Positions 11,521 through 23,298 of a stretch of 64,000 bases of DNA are shown here, piece after piece. The notes below the pieces were generated by a model that saw only the letters and a program-made list of their open reading frames with translations, made no database searches and was not told where the DNA came from. Made by a program: the position numbers and the translations under genes. This DNA is from Henricia sp. BOLD:AAB3569. Its lineage: Eukaryota > Echinodermata > Asteroidea > Spinulosida > Echinasteridae. Location: positions 62,001-126,000 of the forward strand of contig JBBELK010000372.1 of NCBI GenBank assembly GCA_037783545.1, read 5' to 3'. How positions within the stretch are numbered: the stretch's first letter is position 1; the number at the start of each line of letters is the position of its first letter.

Positions 11521-12026
11521 AAATGCACGCAGATGTCACTGACCCTTCGCCAGTTAGCGTTAATTACCGGCGACTGCGTGTAAAACGCCGCCTGCTCAGC
11601 TCTGCAGCGCCATTTCAATCAACCTTACGTAATCCGGATCGACATGGAAACCCTACCTCCAGATTAACGCCACATCAGGCCCAAACAATACTCCCCTTTT
11701 TACCAAGCTGCGAAACCATCGATTTCGGCGAACCTGCGAAACGATCGCCCGGCTCCGGATCACCTCTCGCTAGCTTATTTCCCGCCAACATTTCGATTGA
11801 CGCAGGAAGCAGACATCGACCATTTTTGCTTGGGGAAAAAAACTGCCGTCTTTTCCCGCCGCCTGTAATTCCGCCACGCAACAAAAATAAATCGTCTGCG
11901 ATTGTAATCAAGTGGTTCAACGGACGAAGGAATAATGTCTTTCTTTTTTTTTGCGCAGGCCTACGGATGCCCGTGATGGACACCTTAAAGATCGTATACA
12001 GGATTTGCAATGTCCCAATATTTTAA
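11521..12026. other. Low-repeat GC-richer block with a weak open frame
   Basis: A plus-strand frame of 167 codons begins with ATG at 11523, and a 111-codon frame overlaps it on the other strand. The translation is low in recognisable structure and matches no family I know. The block stands out from its AT-rich surroundings and could be conserved non-coding DNA. Coding status is doubtful. Confidence 0.2.
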
Positions 12027-12375
12027 TTTAAAAAAAGTTACCTTAGAAAACACCTTACTCAGTGGGAGACGGAAGTAGTTCCAACTTCTCAATGAATGGT
12101 TCCGATCAAGATGATATATTTCTTTCACGAGAAAACAATAATTTAAGATTAATTGAATTAATATGCAAGGGCGCCCTCATGAGAACAAAGCTCGGCGCCC
12201 TGACTACCGTGGTATCATGGCCCCGTTTTACGTGCACATAGCCAGGGAACCAACCTAAATAGAAAAGTGGCTTCGCACATTTTCTTGAAAGCACGGACAG
12301 TTTTTCATTGTTCCAGAACGTACGCGGGGTACTCGGCTGACTTATCATAGTCAATAGTCAATTCAAGAGTGCAGT

Positions 12376-12980
12376 GGACCCATCATCCTTGAAAAAAAAG
12401 CCAATGTTTGCCCATTGTTAAAGAAAACAGGTTTGAGCACGGAAGAGTTGAAAAGTTACAGGCCAGTATCCAATCTTTCCTTTTTTATCAAAAATCATTG
12501 AAAAAGCTGTATCTTTGCAACTTGGCGATCATTTGAATGTTAACAATCTGCATGATACATTTCAGCCAGCCTATAGACCACTGCACTCAACAGAAACTGC
12601 ATTGATTAAGGTTTTGTCAGACATAAAACAGGCACTTGATAATGGAGATGTTGTGCTTCTCTTGATGTTAGATATGTCAGCTGCCTTCGACACAATTGAC
12701 CATACCATCCTCCTCCGTCGCCTTGAGCATTCATGTGGCATCACCGGGGACGTTTTGACTTGGTTTAAGTCATATTTGTCAAACGGGTGCCAGAGCGTAG
12801 TAATTAAAGACACACGATCTGATGAGTAAGTAGTTAAGTACGGGGTGCCTCAGGCTTCGTCTTGGGACCGATACATTAGGCCTGTTGGTCATATTTTGAG
12901 TACTAACGGTCTTCCTTATACCATCTTTATGGGGATGATTTTCAGGACATATGTCATTGTCAAACCGTCCCCTGTGAATT
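12376..12980 (+). pseudogene. Degenerate non-LTR retrotransposon reverse transcriptase fragment (CR1/L2-like)
   Basis: The segment reads as the central reverse-transcriptase domain of a LINE, split over several frames. A first block ends with the conserved SYRPVSNLS core near 12455-12478. A T-rich run at about 12478-12486 shifts the frame. The main block (12515-12829) carries the finger-region QPAYRPLHSTETAL and catalytic motif A, LDMSAAFDTIDH, with its Asp codon at 12671. That block ends in a stop at 12827-12829. After another frame change the YxDD box appears as YGDD (12928-12939). Endonuclease, N-terminal and 3' tail parts are absent, so this is a dead, truncated copy. Assignment to the CR1/L2 side of the LINE tree rests on motif style and is tentative. 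Confidence 0.85.
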
Positions 12981-13496
12981 TTGCTGCTGCTTTTGGTAAG
13001 TTTCGGGAACCAAGTATAGGCAAGGAAAACAAATGCTTTAAATAAAGGCAAATTAACGATAATGCCACACAACGAGTATAAAATCAAAACATTTTGCATT
13101 TTCAGGTGGCCCCTGTAGGTATCCGTAGACATTTGGGCGAATGACCGGATCAGTACGTTTCGAACCCCCGAAGGACACATAATATGGCCAAGAAGTTATG
13201 GTCGATGTGTATGAGTTTTGCCATGTGTTTTATGGTTTTTGCTCTGTTCAGTACTTGTACATGGTGAGGAGTCTGTGAGGGGTGAATGCACGCCGGCGGC
13301 TGGGGCGGTAAACGGCGCGGTATGCGATGGGGACTCGCTGTTTTAATCTTTGGAATGAGATACCCGAGACGCGTGTTGGCAGCAAACAGCTTTTCCCTCT
13401 TCTGTTGTTACGTCATTTTGAGCATGCGCATTTCAGCTCAAACTTAACGCAAAGTATATTTGACAGATTTTATACAGGTGATCCACACAACACATA
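12981..13496. other. Intergenic, nothing assigned
   Basis: No retroelement tail is seen after the RT fragment. A GC-rich stretch at 13280-13380 has no recognised content. Confidence 0.4.
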
Positions 13497-13628
13497 ATCC
13501 TTTGCACTGGCGGCCATGACAGAGGGCAGATTTTCAAATATATATGATATGACAATAGATCTACAAAGTGCCTACTCGTGCATGACACACAGTGGCCGCC
13601 ACTGTCATGGCCGCCTGTGCAAAGGATC
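13497..13628. mobile_element. Family E MITE, copy 2
   Basis: Ends ATCCTTTGCAC / GCAAAGGAT flanked by TA, with the shared GGCGGCCATGACAGAGGGCA and GTGCCTACTCGTGCATGAC segments of copy 1. Confidence 0.75.
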
Positions 13629-13798
13629 TATACTCTATTGAAGGTAGTATAACCAGTCTGGGAAAGGAATTTTCTTTTCTGAAGTAAAATGGCGGACGGT
13701 ATTTTTTTTTCAGAGAGTCGCTTACTTGTTTGCTGCCACCACACGTTTCAAAAGTCTCCATTACCGTCAAAATATGCATATATATATACATGTACATG

Positions 13799-13906
13799 TT
13801 TCTTTGTTCCTTTAGGACAAGCATGGTTGCACATTTTGTGCTCACAATGTTGATCAATTTAAATGTCAAAGGTTGCCCTACAAGATGGCAGCTGCTGGAT
13901 ACGGTC
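13799..13906 (-). mobile_element. Family G MITE, truncated copy
   Basis: Reverse-complement match to 21402-21537 (TTGTGCTCACAATGTTGA, AATTTAAATGTCAAAGGTTG, GATGGCAGCTG). It ends at GGTC next to TA, and the opposite terminus is lost. A GGTGGCAGCAAAC module shared with 21085-21362 lies just upstream (13725-13763, reverse). Confidence 0.7.
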
Positions 13907-15480
13907 TATATGCCTAATGTATATATTTATATCATGTACAATTTCAAAACTGATAGTGAAATGAAGGCACTATGGGATTTTCATTAGCCCTGCGTGGTGT
14001 AGCTGTGTTTGCACATACCTGGCGATTCCTTTGGGATTTCAAAATCGTTTATGAATGTTTTATTGCTCGTTTAGCTGCGGTCTACAAAACTTCAGAATGT
14101 TGTTGCTTGTTGTTGCGGATGAAGGTAAAAGACCCACGCCACGCGAATGATTTAGGTTTACTTTCGGTTTGAGGCTTTCCGTTCAACGTGACACCAAAAA
14201 TGTTGAACTCGCCACTTTGGGATAAGAAAGTATGATTGTATGTTATGATCGGAAGGATTGTACACTTCTACATGTACAGTTATCTCTTCAAAACGCCCAC
14301 TTTTCTTGAAAATTATTTTAAAGCTTCAAAATGTTTTGAGCCAGCCACATATACCGCAAACATAAATTGCGGTGTTTATTCTTGGCTACATGCCAAACTC
14401 ATTACATTATGTAAATTCGGACATTTTTACTGCATACGGACCAACAGTCCCAGGCCGTTTTCCATATTCATGAATGCTTCTGGTGACTTTTCCCAGCGAT
14501 GAGCTATTTCATTCACCTCTAACTTTAAATTAAATTTGTGTATGACTGGAATTCATTTTGCATACATTAGATGTTGCTTGGTAAGTTTTTTTGTCATTTA
14601 AGTAGGCATGAAATTTGCATACATTCAAGATAATTTGTTATAATTTGTAATTTTCTGATAGATGCAGCTCATTTTATCAATCGACAACGTGTATAAATAC
14701 ACGCATCTCTTGTGGCACGGCTGACTGCAACCGCCTCCATAAGAGCCGCTGAGGCAGGGTGGGCCACTAAAGTGCTCCCTGAGAACCTGAACTTCTATGG
14801 TTTTGTTTTTGAACGCGCGGTTCTAGATGTCATCCCACACAGCTAGTAAATTGCAGGTTTAATCATGTTAAAACCCAACAAAATCAGTTTTCTGGGAGCC
14901 TTTTAAAAAATCTCCCAGAAACGGCAAATATTACATTTCGTTGCTATAAGAATCACTTTGTTCAAACAGGTCCATATTTAAACTTGAAGTACTCGTGAAT
15001 GATCACCCCTCCCCTCATCTGAATTACTCAACGAAGCAAAGCAGTGTCAGATCAGGAAACGCAATTTGACAATAACCCATATATCTTGAACCCTTAATTT
15101 GCTGACTCCAGCCACAACTGCCCGCAGGTAGCCCCCGGAGTCCGGCCACGATCGCATAGGGGGCGTTGCGCGGCTATCAGCGGTCCGGTCAGACGGGCAG
15201 TCGATGATAGGGCCGCGCTACTGCTAATTAATGAGCTGCAAACAAGTGACGGCCAATAAATGTTAACGTTATGAAACGATCACGAAGGCGACCGGAGGAA
15301 ACCAACCCTGGGGCCACATGTTGGGGTCAGGGACCTCAGGGGGTCGAGTACGGTCAAACCATTTTGGGAAAGTGCATTGAGCAGAAATGACGTTGCATGT
15401 ACAATCGGCGGAATAGTTTTTTTTCATCGATATCCTTTCAGCGAGAAAGGATTAGGTCACTCTGCGTATTATGAGTTCTG
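13907..15480. other. Intergenic, with a possible conserved non-coding stretch
   Basis: Mostly AT-rich and unassigned. 15110-15320 is GC-richer, unique in the window and includes TAATTAATGAG with CpG-rich flanks, reminiscent of homeodomain-bound enhancers. That reading is inference. Confidence 0.3.
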
Positions 15481-15725
15481 TCCATGGTGCGTGTGCCCTT
15501 GGGAAAGGCACTTTGCCATAAATTGCCTCCCTCCACCCAGGGGCAAATGGGTATCCGCGAGGCTATAGTGAAGGTGTTGGGTTTCAATAGCTCATAAGGC
15601 AGCCGGGCTGTACACTCCCTGGCGCAAGGGAGCTTGGAAGGTTCAATTAAAGAATGTTATCAAGAGCCCAATGGCCAGGGGTAATAAGCGATTATGATAA
15701 AACGAGATGTGTGCGCTGTATAGTA
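15481..15725 (+). mobile_element. Family U SINE-like retroelement, copy 1
   Basis: Shares TCCATGGTGCGTGTGCCCTT, GGGAAAGGCACTTTG, CCTC..CCACCCAGG and GTTATCAAGAGCCCAATG with 38224-38504. The 3' end (GCGCTGTATAGTAT) is decayed relative to that copy. Confidence 0.65.
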
Positions 15726-15829
15726 TCTGCATTTATGATGCCAGAACATCGTAACAAGCAACAGATACATCTTTGCTGATCGACCAAACCCCATTTTTAT
15801 CGTATACAAGGCGCCGGCGAGGTTTTGTA

Positions 15830-16290
15830 CACTGTTTAAAATTTCTCCGTTCTTTTACGGAACGTCCTGCAGCAAAATTACCGAAACATTTTGTTTTTCT
15901 CCGTAAATTTACATAATTATTCCGTTTATTCCGTTGTTTTGTCCGTAAAAAATACCGATTATTCGACAATTACGGAGCTCGATCCTTCAATAAACAGTGT
16001 GAATTCCGTAAAAATACGGAAACTCCGTAAAAATACGGAATTTTTTTTTTTTTAAATCCGTAAACAAATTTTACGGGTTTTTCGGAAAAATTCCGGCAGC
16101 ACTTTTTTTTTACCAGAACTTTGTTCTGCTCCGTAAATTTACGGAATAAATTTTACGGAAATACGTAATTTTACGGAAATAATCCGTTTATCCAATATGT
16201 TTGTGCAATTAAAAATACGGATTATACGTGTGCAGTCCGTAAAATTACGGAAATCACCCTGACAATTCCGTAAAGTTTTGTCCGTACAAA
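15830..16290. mobile_element. Family X: element saturated with TCCGTAAA/TTTACGGA
   Basis: About twenty occurrences of TCCGTAAA or its complement, many as short hairpins such as TCCGTAAATTTACGGA, crowd 440 bp. Termini are unclear. It resembles palindromic MITEs that carry many transposase-like subterminal motifs. No coding content. Confidence 0.6.
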
Positions 16291-16518
16291 TGCGAAATGT
16301 TTAACAATGTATGTCCTGGCTAAGCCACAGTAGCTATAGCCTATGCTTTCCCTCCCTGATTTTAGAGGCAGTACCATTAAGCAATATTTTGAAGGTGGTT
16401 CACTTTTTAGAGTGCTTTGGTCCGATCTCCAGAAAATTGCGCGGAAAAATACATTCCCACATTGTTTTGTGTTCATTTCCTATTGGGGGCAGGGCCAGTG
16501 ACAAAGTCAACCAGGCGC

Positions 16519-16770
16519 AATTAGCCTTTTTGAAGTATGGCGGACACAATAGGAGGGTGCACTTTGCAGTGGGTATAACATCGACTAAAATGCAAAATAA
16601 CTCAGTTTTTCACTTTACACTTATTAATTTTATTTATAATTCTGTCTATGTATTATAATTACAACATGTAAATCAAGTTTTTGGAAAGAAATACAATTGA
16701 TAAAAATATTCATACCCAAATGAAATTGCGCCCTCTCCTTTTGTTCCGCCATACTTCTAAAAGGCTAATT
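16519..16770. mobile_element. Family M MITE, copy 1
   Basis: Ends AGCCTTTTTGAAGTATGGCG and its complement form inverted arms of about 35 bp around an AT-rich centre. A second copy lies at 31371-31612 with the same TTATAATTACAACATGT / AAAGAAATACAATTG core. Confidence 0.8.
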
Positions 16771-17473
16771 GAATTTAACATTTCTTTATGAATAAGTTAT
16801 TAGTTTTAGGGACCGCCGGGGTGAATGAATTCGGAACATTTCTAATCAATTTTACGATGATTTTCAATAAATTAAAAAAGACTTTACATGAAAAATACCG
16901 ACATTATAAAGAAACTATATTTAAAACTAAATTTCCCCAATTGTACGGTGGCCCGTAAGAACATTTTAATGTTAACCAGAGGTCTCGGGTTAGAAATTGG
17001 ACTTGGACAAACTTTCCTTCCTCATGTTGGTGGCACAGCCACGTCTGTCCATCAGTGAAACGTCCGAAGTATTATCAGTGTGCCCCGCGCAGTCCTTTAA
17101 CTGTCTACAATATGCTATTTCTAGCGACTAGAGCCCTCAGCGAGAGGGGCTTTATACGAAGGGTGTTGATGGGTGTGTAGCCGGCTGTTTGATGGAGACG
17201 GGGCGCCAGATGAGACGACCCGGCTCACGATTGTCTCGTTGGATGGTACCTCATTAGTGGATGGGGTGCCTACAGACACACGTACGTACGTACGTGCGCA
17301 GGACCGCTATAGCCTGACATTGGACTTTAAATGCTATTGTGAAAATCTTTGACTAGAAAAATACAGGGTGTCCTATAAAAAAAAAAGGGACGCCATCCTT
17401 GAAGCCGTTGGTCCAATGTGTTGTGTAACGCACTTAAAAGATCCCGGGTGGAAGATGCTTCTTTTTCTTTTTT
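16771..17473. other. Intergenic with small repeats
   Basis: An ACGT tandem tract lies at 17281-17297, and a solo ACAGGGTGTCCTATAAAAA end at 17365-17383 resembles the terminus of family Q. 17040-17290 is low in repeats. No gene. Confidence 0.4.
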
Positions 17474-17690
17474 CGTATGATTCGGCCCCTAAAGGGATCT
17501 AGTTGCTGAAGGATTTGCCGACTTAAGTCGTTGCCCTGCAGCTACCTTGGAGGTTCTTCAGCTCAGCCACGAAGTGCGAGAGAACAGGAAGAAATTCTCA
17601 GTTTAGAGTATAATAGTGGGGAAAACCCACGGAATCAAGCAGGGACTGAGATAACCCAATCCACATACTGACCGGACAGTGGAAGAGGCT
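17474..17690 (-). mobile_element. tRNA-derived SINE, family T2, copy d (head lost)
   Basis: Shares CTGCAGC..CCT, TTCTTCAGC and CCACGAAGTGC..AGAGAACAGGAA with 9968-10235. The tRNA-like boxes are missing. Confidence 0.6.
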
Positions 17691-20139
17691 TGATTTAGGT
17701 GGAAGACGCTTGTATGCTTCATGTAAATCAGCCTACGGGCTGCGATTTGAAGTTCATTAAACCCATAATTAAACAATTTTACGACGGTCAAAGTGACCCT
17801 GTCAGAAATAGCTTCGCACCAAGTATAGGTTAATCTACTAAAAAGGATAAACAGAACAACTAGAAATGTGGTGTTTTTTAGAAACAAACACGCTGTTTCG
17901 GACATTTTTAATTATCTGGTTTTCAGCTTTAAAAAAAGTGTAAAACTGTTTGAAAAATATTTATGAAACTGTCTACATGTATACCCTTCATAAATTTTAG
18001 GTCATACATGTACTTATAAATACTGTATTTAAAATACAAAAGCACCGCAATGAATACTGTGTGACGTCATTACGTTTTTAGGTTTGTTGCTACTTTCAGG
18101 TATGAAGTTATCAAATACCTATATATGGGGAGTTGTGTTGGAATGAATAGTTTATTAAATAGTGGTTGTATTGTCTAAATTAGAGATATATACATTCCGT
18201 GAGTCCTAGGTGAGTATTTGACATTTCGCTAAAGATATAAAAATTACTCGCTTTCATATGAGACTCCATTTCATACCTACTACCATTTTTAAATGGCGAG
18301 CCAGCCTCGTTTTTGACCAAAAGGAAGGTCAAGGTCAACAAAATGTAGTACTCAATTAATTAAGCACAAAGCCGACGAAATTTTGTCTTTATCTTAAACG
18401 GTTGATTTTTTACGGATTTTTTTATATTGAAATAACCAATATTCGACTGCTTGTAATCCGACACCTGGTCACGTAACAATGAATCCGCGCAATGGTGTAA
18501 CACCCTCAGAGGATGTATACTACTAACTATGCCAAGTTTGACTGGAATCGGATGTGTATAAGTGTGTAACAATTCTTATTCCACTTTTCCGCGGGAATCA
18601 CGATTCCATTCGGATTAAATTCCATTACAAAACGAAAGTTGCCACTGATATCAAAGAAAAAAATCTCGCAACCCTGATGCAAAACACTGCCAAAATTTCC
18701 AGAATTGTGTAAATTCCGCGTCCGTTAATGTTCAGAATTGCCGGCCGGGTAAATCCTGGAATCACCAAGATAGTGGGAATCGGTTCCCAACTTAAAATCA
18801 ATTCTCATCGACTCACAAGAGAGTGATCGATTATCATTCACTTAATGATGCAGTTGACGGAATTATGTGAATTTTACATGATTCTACAGATGAAGGAAAG
18901 TATAATCCTAATTTTCAAAATTCACAATTCAAAATCTTACAACCCATTCTGCTTTTTGTTAGCTGACTGTTTTTCTTTCTCTTCTTTTATCGTTTTCCTG
19001 TTGTCTCTTTTGTTTTACTTGGCCAATGACCCTGTTTAGTGACAGGTGCTCTCCATAAATTACATGGCTGTATACCCTTTAGATAAGTGGATATATACAC
19101 AGATATATGGACGCCGTCAATTTTGAGAATTGCCTTTTCATTTCGGAGGTATTAAAGCCCCCGCCTGAATCTTTTAGCACAAATTATAGAAAGAGATAAC
19201 CCAATAGGAGTGAAGATCTAAATGGGCTGGAATTATCACAGGACCAATTCCCAGTGGAACAAGTCATAATGGCTTGGATAAACAAGCAAAACTGAATTCT
19301 ATCAAGAATGAAATGAACGACCGCTGATGACATTTGGCAACCAGTGAAATCTCCAGCAGGTGGGTGACGTGGGGGCTCAGAGTCCGGGACGCGTACGGTC
19401 CATCAATTATGAGACTCCTCGCTTCGACACCTTAGAGTATATTTTAGAACCCAATGCTGCAATACACCGCCTGGGAAAACAACCCATAAATCTAGGCCCG
19501 TTTTAGAATGAAGCCCGAATGAAGAATAACGATGGGTCAGTATGGAACTTAATTCCAGCTAGCTGCTGAACAATGGAAATTTGCAGTATAATGCTTTCTC
19601 GGTACGGTGTGTGAATGGGCCCCTCATGGACGAGGGCCAATGACAGCTTTCGGAAAAGGTCACGTGATACCAGGCGACCAATGGAAGCGACGGTAGGCGT
19701 GTTCGTGGGAATTTCCCAGGCGGGCATGAAAAGCAATCTGTCTTGACCAAACAAAGCAATTTTATTTAGTCATTTGAGAATCTTTTTCACAGAGTTGGTG
19801 AGAATGAGATTAATAGGACTAATTAGAAATATGAGTTATGGTTGTTTTCTTCCAAAGAAGGACGTGTTAAGTGGAATGCGACACGGACAAGTTTTTCTTA
19901 TTTTCTCGATTTTCCCTTTCTTTTTACTAAAAAAAAGAAAATCCGAATTCGCGAAAATTGAAGTCCTGAAATCTGGCCGAATTGGGATTCGAATACGAGC
20001 CTCTAGTTTACCGTTGTAGCGTATTAAAACAAAATGGCAATTATTAATTTTGCACAGAGTTTTAATAAGGACACGATTTATAGAAAATGGATGCAATTAA
20101 AACGTTTAACTTGCACTGTGCCAAATTAAAAATGTTAAA
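17691..20139. other. Intergenic, nothing assigned
   Basis: AT-rich. 18580-18830 has GGAATC/GATTCC words shared loosely with 5050-5240. 19330-19480 is GC-richer and low in repeats. A B-box-like TTCGAATCC on the minus strand near 19985 may mark an eroded SINE. Confidence 0.35.
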
Positions 20140-20312
20140 AGGGAAAATGATGGCAACAGTATTGCATGGATGACATCGGGATTTGGCGCTTGTTTCCGAC
20201 TCAAACACGCCGTGAAGTACATTCATGAACAATTTGCTGTGACCTGACTCACGCCCTCTCGAGTTCGAGCGCCGAACTGCAAAACGTGGCCACTTACATG
20301 AAGCACAATAAG
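20140..20312 (+). repeat. Partial copy of TTAA MITE family DD
   Basis: Matches part of 34240-34623: GCATGGATGAC, ACGCCGTGAAGTA, CTGACTCACGCCCTCTC, CACTTACATGAAGC. The terminal inverted ends are absent. Confidence 0.6.
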
Positions 20313-21084
20313 ACGCAGATTAAAAGTGATTTTGTTTGACCAAATGGTCAGAAGGGATACAGTTCGAAAAAAATAAGCCTCCATGTGTTACTTTTATAAC
20401 AAACTTTGCTTTACTGACGATACTGAAAATTGAGCAACCTTCTGCAAGACTAGTGTTTATTTTCATTTAACTTCTGCAAAGGTATGATGAACCGAAAACA
20501 GCAAAAAGAGTGCCACGTTCCCACCCATCCCAGTCCCACAGCTGGTTTATGATCAAACAACACAGTCAATAAACCGCTGGTCTAATTTACTTGTCCCCCA
20601 TAAAGCGACACATTACATCAACTCCCAACAATATGGGCGTTGCACTTTTCTTTTGAACTCTTCCTTTTTCCTCTCAAATGTGCAGGGCCAAGACATCAAA
20701 CGGGGTGTAATTTTCCATATGTTGTGCACTTTTGCCGGAGTTCGCTTGCACACCATGCCGTAAACTCGCCACATATAGCGGGTTGATCGCTCCGTAAACT
20801 CAGCCCGGGAGTTGGGATGAGAGGCGGCGAACTTTGATCGTGGGCTCATTTTGCGGAGTACCGAGCGGAATTATGAGCGTTTAATGTCATCGTTTTGCCC
20901 AGTCCAAACATGGGTTATTGGAGGTTGGAGGCGGCCCGCAACTAACAGCAGGCACAATAAAACAGTTTATGTTGGCACATTAAAGTGTTATTCCCGTTGC
21001 GATTTTTCCACTATGGGATGTGTTTTAAAGTGCAGCCCACCTTTTCTATTTAAAGGAATGGACAACGTTGTAATTTACCAACAA
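20313..21084. other. Intergenic, low-repeat
   Basis: 20590-21030 is unique in the window and GC-richer. Short frames on both strands show no recognisable product. Confidence 0.35.
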
Positions 21085-21362
21085 CGTTGGTGAATTTGAG
21101 ACGCTTGGTGGCAGCAAATACCCCCTCCTTTTCCACTGTTGGTATCCATCGATATGTAACAACTGAGGCTGCCGCTTTCAAACGCGGCACCAGGGATCCC
21201 TGGTGTTCCCTAAACCAGCCCAGAAGCGCATTGGTGCACCAGATGGTGGCGCCAACTGTTCCCGGCCACCACCGCGTCGGGACAACTGGGAGAGATTCGC
21301 TTCCCGTGGCATTTGAGACTTTTGAGACGCTTGGTGGCAGCAAACAGTCCGGTCCTTTTCCA
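21085..21362 (+). repeat. Direct repeat pair with GCTTGGTGGCAGCAAA
   Basis: Two copies of GAGACGCTTGGTGGCAGCAA followed by CCTTTTCCACTGT lie at about 21096-21141 and 21322-21367. A third, inverted, occurs at 13725-13763. The module travels close to family G in both places. Its nature is unknown. Confidence 0.6.
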
Positions 21363-21401
21363 CTGTGTGTGTCGTATACATCTGGGTTCAATATTATAAT
21401 A

Positions 21402-21537
21402 GACCTATCGAATAGCTGCCACCTTGTAGGGCAACTTTTGACATTTAAATTGGTCAACAATGTAAGCACAAAATTTGCAACCGTGCACGTCCTCACGGAA
21501 CAAAGAAACTACCCTATGGCAGCTATTCGATACGGTC
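21402..21537. mobile_element. Family G MITE, intact copy
   Basis: A 136-bp unit flanked by TA, with inverted ends GACC(G)TATCGAATAGCTGCCA. A truncated reverse copy lies at 13799-13906. Confidence 0.75.
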
Positions 21538-21578
21538 TATAGAAAAGTGTGGATTCAATCTTTATCTTTACGTACACG

Positions 21579-21811
21579 CAGTTGAAGTCAGAAGTATAAA
21601 TGCATGTACACCACTACCATCATCACCCAAAATGGTAAACAGGACTACCCGAACCATTGCAAGGTGTACAAGCTATGTTTTAAGTAGTGCATGCACGTGA
21701 GGAATTCCACAAAATCAAGAATTTAATAAAGATTGTTACAAAAATGGTGTAAGCACACCAGTTTTAACACTTGGTTGCATACAGTTGTATTTATACTTCT
21801 GACTTAAACTG
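21579..21811. mobile_element. Family H MITE with Tc1/Sleeping Beauty-like ends, copy 1
   Basis: The left end CAGTTGAAGTCAGAAGTATA and its complement on the right, next to TA, closely resemble known Tc1-type termini (CAGTTGAAGTC...AAGT). The 230-bp interior has no transposase. Related copies lie at 55271-55471 and 58617-58650. Confidence 0.8.
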
Positions 21812-21934
21812 TATGTCCAATCAACCATGTGCACTTTAGCTCACACATGACATAGAAAATGGAAAAGCACCGGTTTGTTTCCTGCCACCACAATTTCCTT
21901 TGAATGTTTACATTTTCTGAAAATCCGCTACACA

Positions 21935-22869
21935 GCCTTGTCCAAGGGCTGTAAAATTATGTGAATCCGTGAAGAATTGGCCTGTATGCTATACAGCGAA
22001 AGTGCGCCACCGCGCGGTGAATTGTAGCCGAATGCAAAATAGTCTGGTTACCGAAATATCTTGTTCTGAATCCTGACTTCACGCGCGAGGCTGAATCACA
22101 GCCTTGTTCTTTCTGTACTCGATGTGTTTTATGGGCGGGGACTCTTTATGCTAATTTTTCATAGAGAGCACCGAGACGTAAAAGCTCATTGGTTAACGGT
22201 TGTTTTGACAGAACAACACGGTGCTGTTTGAAAAATAGCAGATTTTCCGTACGTATACCCAGTTGGTAAGTTAACAAATACGTCATAGGGCCTACCTTTT
22301 ATACAGAAAATATGTGAGGGCTATCTTCTGGTTTTCGTGAAAGTCATCAATTTGCAATTTGTCGGCTACAGCATAATTCAAACTAACGTTGATTTCCTCA
22401 GTTGTAACACTACGTGATGATGCCGCCATGTTGCATCAGAGACATGAGATAATGGTTTCCCGATAATCACGTACTACATGTACATGTACATGTAGGCCTA
22501 AATGTACTTAGCCTACAAACGTTTTAAGTATGCTTGCAAACCGGTCACATGACCCGAGGGTCAAAATAGTGATCTCTGATTGGATATTCTGTAAGATATG
22601 AATATTTATAAGCACTCGGGTTTCGCATAAGTAATTGCGTCTGATTTCCAACGTAGTTATAAAGAAACACATAACAAATCGAGTACAGAAAGAACAAGGC
22701 TGTGATTCAGCCTCGCACGTGAAGTCAGGATTCAGACAAAGATATTTCGGTAACCAGACCATTTTGCCGTTGGCTACAATTCACCGCGCGGTGGCGCACT
22801 TTCGCTGTATATAGCATACAGGCCAATTCTTCACGGATTCACATAATTTCACAGCCCTTGGACAAGGCT
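21935..22869. mobile_element. Family W: long foldback with ~200-bp arms
   Basis: Arms 21935-22132 and 22669-22869 are inverted copies with only scattered differences, starting GCCTTGTCCAAGGGCTGT and containing CACCGCGCGGTG and TCTGGTTACCGAAATATC. The 536-bp centre is unassigned. Compatible with a foldback DNA element. Confidence 0.75.
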
Positions 22870-23239
22870 ACCCTTTAATCAGAATGCACAGGGTATTCTT
22901 CGCATTGACCGAAGGGGAAAAATCACACACACGCAGACCAAAGGTGGGAAATTTCTGTAACCAGATACGAGGGGCGGTCTCGGAGTAGGCGGTCTGGGGG
23001 CCACAGGAGGCGGGCGATTCACACTTACAAGCCGGATGCGCTGCGTCCAGCGAACTCAGTCAGTTGAAATCTGCCGCGGGAACATTGAATATCCCATTTC
23101 ATTCCCGTTTTCTGACACCTCAACGTGCTAACTTATTATTTATTGTTCATCATGTGTGAGAGGCGACTGTGTTGATAGAACGGCGATATTGGAAATGTGG
23201 ATAGAGAAACCTCACATCGCCAATAGCATAATGTGGCAC
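22870..23239. other. Intergenic, nothing assigned
   Basis: Partly GC-rich near 22960-23070; no feature recognised. Confidence 0.4.
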
Positions 23240-23290
23240 TGTGTCTCATAGGTCAGTTGGTAGAGCATCTGCCCGATGTGTCATAGGTCT
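23240..23290 (+). mobile_element. tRNA-derived SINE, family T1 head fragment
   Basis: CATAGGTCAGTTGGTAGAGC matches a tRNA D-arm/A-box. The rest is cut off by MITE B copy 1. Confidence 0.5.
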
Positions 23291-23298
23291 GGGGTTAA

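Noticed and set aside
11523-12026. 167-codon frame beginning with ATG as a protein gene
   Set aside because: No recognisable domain and an equally plausible antisense frame; kept only as a low-confidence block.
12515-12829. Active LINE reverse transcriptase
   Set aside because: Catalytic motifs A and YGDD are in different frames, separated by a stop; the fragment is truncated at both ends.
21050-21542. Paired 148- and 151-codon frames on opposite strands
   Set aside because: They cover the direct repeat and the palindromic family G, so the mirror frames follow from repeat structure.
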